Part shown: piece by piece, positions 14,741 to 19,380 of the stretch
Numbering within the stretch: position 1 is the first letter of the stretch
Layout: every line of letters begins with the position of its first letter
Assembly: GCA_001829395.1 (NCBI GenBank)
Contig: MIBD01000154.1
Span: forward strand, 12,513 to 31,892
Direction of reading: 5' to 3'
DNA: 19,380 nt
Origin: Spirochaetes bacterium GWF1_49_6
GTDB taxonomy: Bacteria > Spirochaetota > Brevinematia > Brevinematales > GWF1-51-8
Made by a program: the position numbers and the translations under genes
Notes under the pieces: generated by a model
The model's input: only the letters and a program-made list of their open reading frames with translations
What the model was told of the DNA's origin: nothing
Databases searched by the model: none

Positions 14741-15628
14741 ATGATCGAGAACCTGAGAGAAATCGCAGGAAGTGTAACCCCTGAAATGAAAAATATTGAA
14801 CACGATGGGCCGCTCGTTGTCAATGGAAATGTCGAGAGCGGTAGTTTTATTGTCGCTACAGGGGATATCCTGATTCACGGGGATGTCGAAAGCTCGAAAA
14901 TCAAATCCATCAAAGGGCATGTCGTTATCGACGGAGGCGTCCGCGGTGTAAATTCCATTATTTACGCCAATGGCGGCGATGTGAAGGCTCGGTTTGTCTA
15001 TAACGCGACGATTAAGGCAGAGGGGGATGTGGTCATCAAGGATATGGCTATCGAAGCGCATATTATCACCAAACACTCCCTATTCGTATTCGACGGGGAA
15101 GGCAAGATCGAGGGCGGCGAAGCCGAGGCCGGAATCGATATAGTCGCGAACTTTATCGGGAACAATTCCGCTCTCGCGACTGTCGTGCGAATCTCCGACT
15201 TTAAACTGCGCGAGCTTTACGCGTTTCTTTCGCGTATCGATATACAGGTTAAGGAAATTACCGAGCAGATGAACCATCTTGAGAAATTTATCGAGGTTAT
15301 CCGTCTGCTCGGGAATAAAGTGATTACCCTCCCGATGGAAAAGAAGCAGGACCTCGCGCTGAAGGTGAAAAAGTATAACGAACTAAAGCTCCAGCTCGAT
15401 AAATTCAACGCGGAAAAAAGTAAACTCGTCGTCGAACAGAAAAAAGAGGACGAGCTCGAACGGACGGTGATTGTTAAACGTACGCTCTTTACAGGCGTCT
15501 ATGTCTATATGGACAAAGCCAAACTTCCCATCCAGCATTCCTACGCTAATGTTATCCTTTATAAGCGCGGGATCATCATCATCGGCGATTACGACAAGTT
15601 TATGTACCGTAAAAAATACGCATATTAA
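14741..15628 (+). CDS. Short FapA-family (DUF342) protein
   Basis: The 295-residue protein corresponds to the C-terminal half of FapA. A beta-helix occupies about residues 20-150 with regular turns (VNGNVESGSFIVATGDILIH, then GDVESSKIKSIKGHVVIDGG). A coiled coil follows at about 155-240, and then a beta tail (RTLFTGVYVYMDKAKLPIQH). The N-terminal FapA region and the Jag module of the long paralogue at 3543-5522 are missing. Since the operon is intact and the start has a GGGG site (14732-14735) nine bases ahead of ATG, this is a genuine short form, not a truncation. It is last in the fliS operon. A polymerising or scaffolding role with the GAF and acidic proteins is plausible but unproven. Confidence 0.85.
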   Translation: MIENLREIAGSVTPEMKNIEHDGPLVVNGNVESGSFIVATGDILIHGDVESSKIKSIKGHVVIDGGVRGVNSIIYANGGDVKARFVYNATIKAEGDVVIKDMAIEAHIITKHSLFVFDGEGKIEGGEAEAGIDIVANFIGNNSALATVVRISDFKLRELYAFLSRIDIQVKEITEQMNHLEKFIEVIRLLGNKVITLPMEKKQDLALKVKKYNELKLQLDKFNAEKSKLVVEQKKEDELERTVIVKRTLFTGVYVYMDKAKLPIQHSYANVILYKRGIIIIGDYDKFMYRKKYAY

Positions 15629-15680
15629 ACATTCTTTTACTTCCGAATTTTTCTTCTCCCTTTTATTTTATTTTTTTATG

Positions 15681-15700
15681 ATTTAGGTGTAAAATAATAG
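15681..15700 (+). promoter_or_regulatory. AT-rich promoter -10 region of the flavoprotein gene
   Basis: ATTTAGGTGTAAAATAATAG contains TAAAAT (15690-15695, five of six to TATAAT) and resembles the slipin promoter string at 9045-9059. The -35 falls in a T-rich tract and is not recognisable. The 99-base gap (15629-15727) is pyrimidine-rich in its first half and shows no terminator hairpin. Confidence 0.45.
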
Positions 15701-15727
15701 TAATTATTTTATATATGTAGGAAAAGA

Positions 15728-17089
15728 ATGAATAAACGGGTGGTTATTATCGGAGGAGGCGCAGGCGGAATGACCGCCGCCACTCAGATTAAGCGTCAGG
15801 ACCCCGAGATACAGGTTACCGTGATCGATAAAGGGTCTTACGTCTCGTGGGCGGGCTGCCCTACTCCCTACTATATCGCCGGAAAAATCGACGAGGCGTC
15901 GGTTGTTCACAACGATCCGGCATACTTTAAGAAGGAACGCGATATCGATGTACTAATCGACCATGCCGTCGAACGCATCGATTTCGATAATAAGAAGCTC
16001 ATTGTTCACGGCGATACTGTTGACGGCGATTACAGTTACGATACCCTGATTCTCAGTACGGGCGCTAAGGCGGTCGTCCCGGAGATTAAAGGTCTCCGCG
16101 CGACGGACGGTTCGTTTCATCAGGGCATTTTTGTACTTCGCCATGTAGAAGACGCGTTCACGATAAAAAAATATATCGATACTTGCGGCTGTAAAAACGG
16201 CGTGATTATCGGAGCGGGATTCATCGGTCTGGAAATGGCCGAATCGCTGAATCATCTCGGGATGAAAATAGATATTGTGGAGATGGCGGATTCGATCCTC
16301 CCGATGCTCGGCACCGGCGAACAACGTAAACGAATTATCGATACATTAAAAAAGCACGATGTAGGATTGCATTTAAGCACGACGATCACCGAAATAATTT
16401 CGACGAATGGGACGGTCACCGAAGCGGTACTATCCGATGGGACTCTCCTCCATACGGATTTCCTGCTGATCAGCATCGGGGTTCGCCCCGATCTGAGTCT
16501 GCTCGAACGCTCGGGATATACTCCGCCCGATGGTATGCTGATTATCAACGAACGGATGGAAACCGGCATACCGGATGTTTACGCCTTAGGCGATATGGTA
16601 TGGACCAAACACCTGCTGACCGGCAAGCCCTTCTATGCTCCGTTCGGGGATGTCGCGGATAAACAGGGATTGATACTCGGCGGGATTATTGCCGGGGATT
16701 CCCTTGAGTTCCCAGGGGTGATCGGTTCGGCCGCGACGGCGGTATTCGACTGGCAGATTGCGGTCACAGGGTTGACCCTCCGGCAGGCTCGTGATAACGG
16801 GTTCGACGCGGATGAGACGAATATCAAATCGCTGCACCGTATCATCGGGTTTGAAGGTACGATACCCGGGTTAGTCAATGTGGTGTACGAACGGGCTACC
16901 TATAGAGTATTAGGCGCGTCGATAGTGGCGCAGAGCGCGGCCGCGCAGTTCATCGACCAGTTTGCGATCGCGATTACCTATGGTTTGACCATCGAACAGT
17001 TATTTAAGGTGGACTACGCATATTCGCCTTCGACATCGGTGGTATGGAACCCGATTTTAGCGGCATACCGTAAGGTGTTTAATCGATAA
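15728..17089 (+). CDS. FAD-dependent CoA-disulfide reductase / NADH oxidase family protein
   Basis: The 453-residue flavoprotein belongs to the single-cysteine class of pyridine-nucleotide disulfide oxidoreductases. VVIIGGGAGGMTAA (5-18) is the FAD dinucleotide fold, and the redox cysteine is C44 in SWAGCPTPYY. VIIGAGFIGLEMAE (159-172) is the NAD(P)H fold and VYALGDM (residue D289) the second FAD motif. The C-terminal dimerisation domain ends with VDYAYSPSTSVVWNP. Relatives reduce CoA disulfide, polysulfide or O2 using NAD(P)H through a Cys-SSCoA or Cys-sulfenate. The residues around Cys differ from the commoner SxxxCGLPYY, so substrate is not assignable. No rhodanese domain is attached. AGGA (15719-15722) precedes the ATG. 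It is probably monocistronic and protects against oxidative stress or recycles thiols. Confidence 0.9.
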   Translation: MNKRVVIIGGGAGGMTAATQIKRQDPEIQVTVIDKGSYVSWAGCPTPYYIAGKIDEASVVHNDPAYFKKERDIDVLIDHAVERIDFDNKKLIVHGDTVDGDYSYDTLILSTGAKAVVPEIKGLRATDGSFHQGIFVLRHVEDAFTIKKYIDTCGCKNGVIIGAGFIGLEMAESLNHLGMKIDIVEMADSILPMLGTGEQRKRIIDTLKKHDVGLHLSTTITEIISTNGTVTEAVLSDGTLLHTDFLLISIGVRPDLSLLERSGYTPPDGMLIINERMETGIPDVYALGDMVWTKHLLTGKPFYAPFGDVADKQGLILGGIIAGDSLEFPGVIGSAATAVFDWQIAVTGLTLRQARDNGFDADETNIKSLHRIIGFEGTIPGLVNVVYERATYRVLGASIVAQSAAAQFIDQFAIAITYGLTIEQLFKVDYAYSPSTSVVWNPILAAYRKVFNR

Positions 17090-17121
17090 TTTTATATCTT
17101 ATATAGATACAGGAGGATTTC

Positions 17122-17601
17122 ATGGGAGAAAATGAAGTTGGAGACATCGGCTCGGTTCAGCCGAAAAAAAGTAACGCCCTCAAGATTTTGCTTGGCGCGC
17201 TGGTTCTGGTCATTTTAATCGGCTTGGGTGTTTGGCGTACCTGTACGTTGAGTTCGCTCGATGTCGCCAATCCGTATATTGTCTGCCTGCGTGAATACTA
17301 TTCGACTATCGCGTCGGACTATACCAACGCGAAGATGTTCTGGGCAGATGGTGTGATCAAGATAACCGGTGAGATTAACGGGGTAGTATCGGGAACGTTC
17401 GAATTGTTCCCGTATGAGAACACCGATTTTAGCAGCACGAACGTAATCGCCGCTAAGAAAATCTTATACAGCATCACCGTTATGGAAGGCAGCCGTAATG
17501 CGTCTTACTTGAATGAGGCGTATCTGAAAGACACTAACGGCGGCGTAAAGATACTCAGCATCGTCAACCTTCATAAGGGCCAGGCGATCGGAAAGAAATA
17601 A
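17122..17601 (+). CDS. Small membrane-anchored protein of unknown function
   Basis: The 159-residue product has a short charged cytoplasmic N-terminus, one membrane helix at about residues 20-40 (KILLGALVLVILIGLGVW), and an extracytoplasmic domain of about 115 residues. The domain looks beta-rich (VIKITGEINGVVSGTFELFP). Its two cysteines (CT after the helix and VC soon after) could pair. AGGAGG (17111-17116) gives a clear start. There is no lipobox. I do not recognise the family. It is 32 bases after the flavoprotein gene and may be cotranscribed, but a separate AT-rich promoter is equally possible. Confidence 0.75.
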   Translation: MGENEVGDIGSVQPKKSNALKILLGALVLVILIGLGVWRTCTLSSLDVANPYIVCLREYYSTIASDYTNAKMFWADGVIKITGEINGVVSGTFELFPYENTDFSSTNVIAAKKILYSITVMEGSRNASYLNEAYLKDTNGGVKILSIVNLHKGQAIGKK

Positions 17602-17621
17602 CCTTTCAATTCTATTCCGGG

Positions 17622-17667
17622 CAAAGATAAGGAACAGCGTATCCAATACGATGGTTTCTTATCTTTG
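17622..17667 (+). terminator. Long hairpin after the small membrane-protein gene
   Basis: CAAAGATAAG (17622-17631) and CTTATCTTTG (17658-17667) form a perfect 10-bp stem, continued by GAAC/GTTT-type pairs and closed by CGTAT/ATACG (17638-17642, 17646-17650) around a three-base loop. About 19 pairs form with one small internal loop. Only TTTGC follows, so it is a weak terminator, an mRNA 3' stabiliser or a small RNA structure. Confidence 0.55.
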
Positions 17668-17757
17668 TTTGCTTATATAAAGGCCGGCATTCTTCCGAAT
17701 TCCAAATTTATATTCCTATAATTATACTATTTATATTATGCACAGTTTATTTTTATA

Positions 17758-17798
17758 TCCTGAAAGATAATAGAGTTTCAGGAATTTCTTGTTTTTCT
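17758..17798 (+). terminator. Hairpin with T-rich tail upstream of nrdJ
   Basis: TCCTGAAA (17758-17765) and TTTCAGGA (17776-17783) form a perfect 8-bp stem with a 10-base loop, followed by ATTTCTTGTTTTTCT. It can act as a terminator for upstream transcripts. The T-rich tail overlaps the putative -35 of nrdJ (17789-17794), so it may also be a regulatory site. Confidence 0.5.
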
Positions 17799-17817
17799 GT
17801 GTGAATTTCGTTAAAAT
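17789..17817 (+). promoter_or_regulatory. Promoter candidate of nrdJ
   Basis: TTGTTT (17789-17794) and TAAAAT (17812-17817) are spaced by 17 bases, 31 bases before the start codon. The -35 matches only at TTG. I looked for paired NrdR boxes and a cobalamin riboswitch in 17602-17848 and saw no convincing one. Confidence 0.45.
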
Positions 17818-17848
17818 AATCCTGCTTCAAAGTTTTCAGGAGGGGATC

Positions 17849-19380
17849 ATGCCTTTTTCGGATAATGCGCTTTTTATTCTGCAGAAACTCTATTTCAGGA
17901 AAGATAAAAACGGTAATTTGATAGAAAAAACCCCGGAGGAATTATTCTCACGGGTCGCCGATTTTGTTTCCGGGGCGGAATCCGACGCCGCACAGAAAAA
18001 AACCTTCCGAAACACCATCTATAAACTCATGCTCGACCAGAAATTCATGTTTTCCTCGCCCACCCTGTTCAACGCCGGGAGCGATTTCCCGCTCGCGTCG
18101 AGCTGCTTCGTCGGAAAACTCGACGACGATATGCTCGCGATTATGAAAGCCGCGACCGATACCGCTATCACGTTTAAGGCCGGCGCGGGTATGGGGCTGA
18201 ACTTCGGCAACCTTCGTCCTAAGGGAGCGCCAGTCGGACGCGGCGGCACATCGAGCGGCCCGGTCAGCTTCATGCATCTTTTCAACGAGGTCGGCGAGAC
18301 GGTTAAAAGCGGGGGAGTCCGGCGCGCGGCGTTTATGGCGATGATGGATATCCATCATCCCGATATCGAAGCCTTCATCACCTCGAAGGACTTTATCGCG
18401 CTCCTCCGGCAGGATAACCCCGGCGTGGATATCCCCGATCATTTCATCGACTTCACCATTAACGAAATCGCCGCATCGCTCGCTTCGTATATCTCCAATA
18501 CGGATTATCTCAACCAGATGGTCGGGAATATCCGTAAGACTCTCTTTGAGCCGTTATCCAATATGAATATCAGCGTCGCAGTCACCGACAGCTTCATGAA
18601 GGCCGTCGACGACGACGCCGAATTTGAGCTTGACCGCCACAAAGATAAGGGTATCTACCGTAAAATTATCGCGCGCGAGTTGTTCCATAAAATCGCCGTC
18701 TCCGCGTGGCGTACCGCCGACCCTGGGGTATGGTTTATCGACCGCGCCAATCAGTACGACACCGTGCCGGGATTCGGGCGTATCGATTCCACCAACCCCT
18801 GCGGCGAACAAAGCCTCCATCATTACACGAGCTGCAACCTCGGCTCCATCAATTTAATTGCATTTATTAAAAATAAAGCCTTCGATTATACCGCGTATGA
18901 GGAAACCATCTCCATCGCGGTTCGCGCGCTCGATAACGTCATCGACTGCGCGGCCTTCCCGACCGACGAGTTTACGCGGAACACCCGAATGATACGCCCG
19001 CTCGGATTAGGATACACCGGATTAGGCGAGGCGCTCTATAAGCTGGGCATTCCTTATAATTCCGAGGAGGGGTGCGAATTCGCGGCCAACGCGGCGCGGG
19101 TACTGACGCAAACCGCGATCAGGGCTTCTATAGAGCTTGCACGCGAGAAGGGTTCATTCGATGTATTCGAGCCGAACAAGGAAGCTCTGATACGGGTTGC
19201 CAAGGAGTATTTCGACGATGACGAGGATAAAAACAATATCGAGCAGCTCATCCGGCAGAACGGTATCCGTAATAGTAACTGGACGACCCTCGCGCCTACG
19301 GGCAGTATCAGCCTCATCCTCGATTCTTACACCTATTCCCTTGAGCCCCAATTCGCGCTGGCGTACCATAAGAACCTGAT
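17849..19380 (+). CDS. nrdJ: Adenosylcobalamin-dependent (class II) ribonucleotide reductase, 3' end outside window
   Basis: The frame is open from ATG at 17849 (AGGAGGGG at 17838-17845) to the window edge, giving 510 codons. The enzyme makes deoxyribonucleotides via a thiyl radical. The three key cysteines are visible: C86 in LASSCF and C329 in SCNLGSINL form the redox pair, and C318 in NPCGEQ is the radical cysteine with E320 in the same loop. GAGMGLNFGNLRP, GGTSSGPVSFMHLFN and LAPTGSIS are further family signatures. The class II call rests on the class II-like motif pattern with a short N-terminus without an ATP-cone; the C-terminal thiol pair lies outside the window. No small-subunit gene is seen, but the downstream side is not covered. 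Base use is more GC-rich in third positions than neighbours, as in highly expressed genes here. Confidence 0.9.
   Translation, partial: MPFSDNALFILQKLYFRKDKNGNLIEKTPEELFSRVADFVSGAESDAAQKKTFRNTIYKLMLDQKFMFSSPTLFNAGSDFPLASSCFVGKLDDDMLAIMKAATDTAITFKAGAGMGLNFGNLRPKGAPVGRGGTSSGPVSFMHLFNEVGETVKSGGVRRAAFMAMMDIHHPDIEAFITSKDFIALLRQDNPGVDIPDHFIDFTINEIAASLASYISNTDYLNQMVGNIRKTLFEPLSNMNISVAVTDSFMKAVDDDAEFELDRHKDKGIYRKIIARELFHKIAVSAWRTADPGVWFIDRANQYDTVPGFGRIDSTNPCGEQSLHHYTSCNLGSINLIAFIKNKAFDYTAYEETISIAVRALDNVIDCAAFPTDEFTRNTRMIRPLGLGYTGLGEALYKLGIPYNSEEGCEFAANAARVLTQTAIRASIELAREKGSFDVFEPNKEALIRVAKEYFDDDEDKNNIEQLIRQNGIRNSNWTTLAPTGSISLILDSYTYSLEPQFALAYHKNL

Noticed and set aside
14741..15628. Short FapA gene as a truncated pseudogene
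   Set aside because: It has its own ribosome binding site, an intact frame, a complete beta-helix, coiled coil and tail, and a normal position in the operon.
17700..17745. AT-rich palindromic stretch as an NrdR box upstream of nrdJ
   Set aside because: The sequence around ACTATTTATATTATGCAC is only loosely like the NrdR consensus, and no second box at the expected spacing was seen.

Overview
The window reads as chromosomal DNA of a flagellated bacterium with a Gram-negative type envelope. It encodes the flagellin chaperone FliS, sigma-54 (RpoN), two FapA-family (DUF342) proteins, a bactofilin, a lipoprotein with a clear lipobox and an adenosylcobalamin-type ribonucleotide reductase. This mix fits a spirochaete-like lineage (for example Brevinema-like), but no ribosomal marker is present and the assignment is a low-confidence inference. 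Coding density is high and base composition is even, with no phage, transposase, CRISPR, tRNA or rRNA gene.

Layout. (1) 1-689, minus strand: the 5' part of a lipoprotein gene. (2) 690-989: a structured divergent intergenic region with promoter-like sequences. (3) 990-1817: a two-TM protein ending in a HAMP domain with no output module, closed by a strong terminator. (4) 1818-2169: a gene-free stretch holding a palindromic interspersed repeat, a duplicated half-terminator, and a tandem/palindromic repeat abutting the rpoN promoter. (5) 2170-5522: rpoN and a long FapA protein with an N-terminal Jag-like domain. (6) 5591-9012: a tightly packed operon of coiled-coil protein, bactofilin, pdxA and a YihY-type membrane protein. 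(7) 9089-9826: a monocistronic slipin with a clear promoter and terminator. (8) 9977-15628: a four-gene operon of fliS, a 923-residue acidic Glu/Pro-rich protein, a GAF/degenerate-GGDEF protein and a short FapA paralogue, behind a possible sigma-28 promoter. (9) 15728-17089: a CoA-disulfide reductase/NADH oxidase type flavoprotein. (10) 17122-17601: a small membrane-anchored protein. (11) 17849 to the window end: nrdJ, 3'-truncated.

How it may work together. Genes around rpoN and fliS point to motility and cell-pole or envelope organisation: sigma-54, FapA proteins, FliS, a HAMP protein and a bactofilin. PdxA (vitamin B6), the flavoprotein (thiol/NADH redox) and NrdJ (dNTP supply) are housekeeping neighbours. 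The least explained unit is the fliS operon. Its acidic scaffold-like protein, catalytically dead GGDEF-like protein and mini-FapA are best candidates for an undescribed flagellar or polar assembly module; that role is inferred from gene order only.
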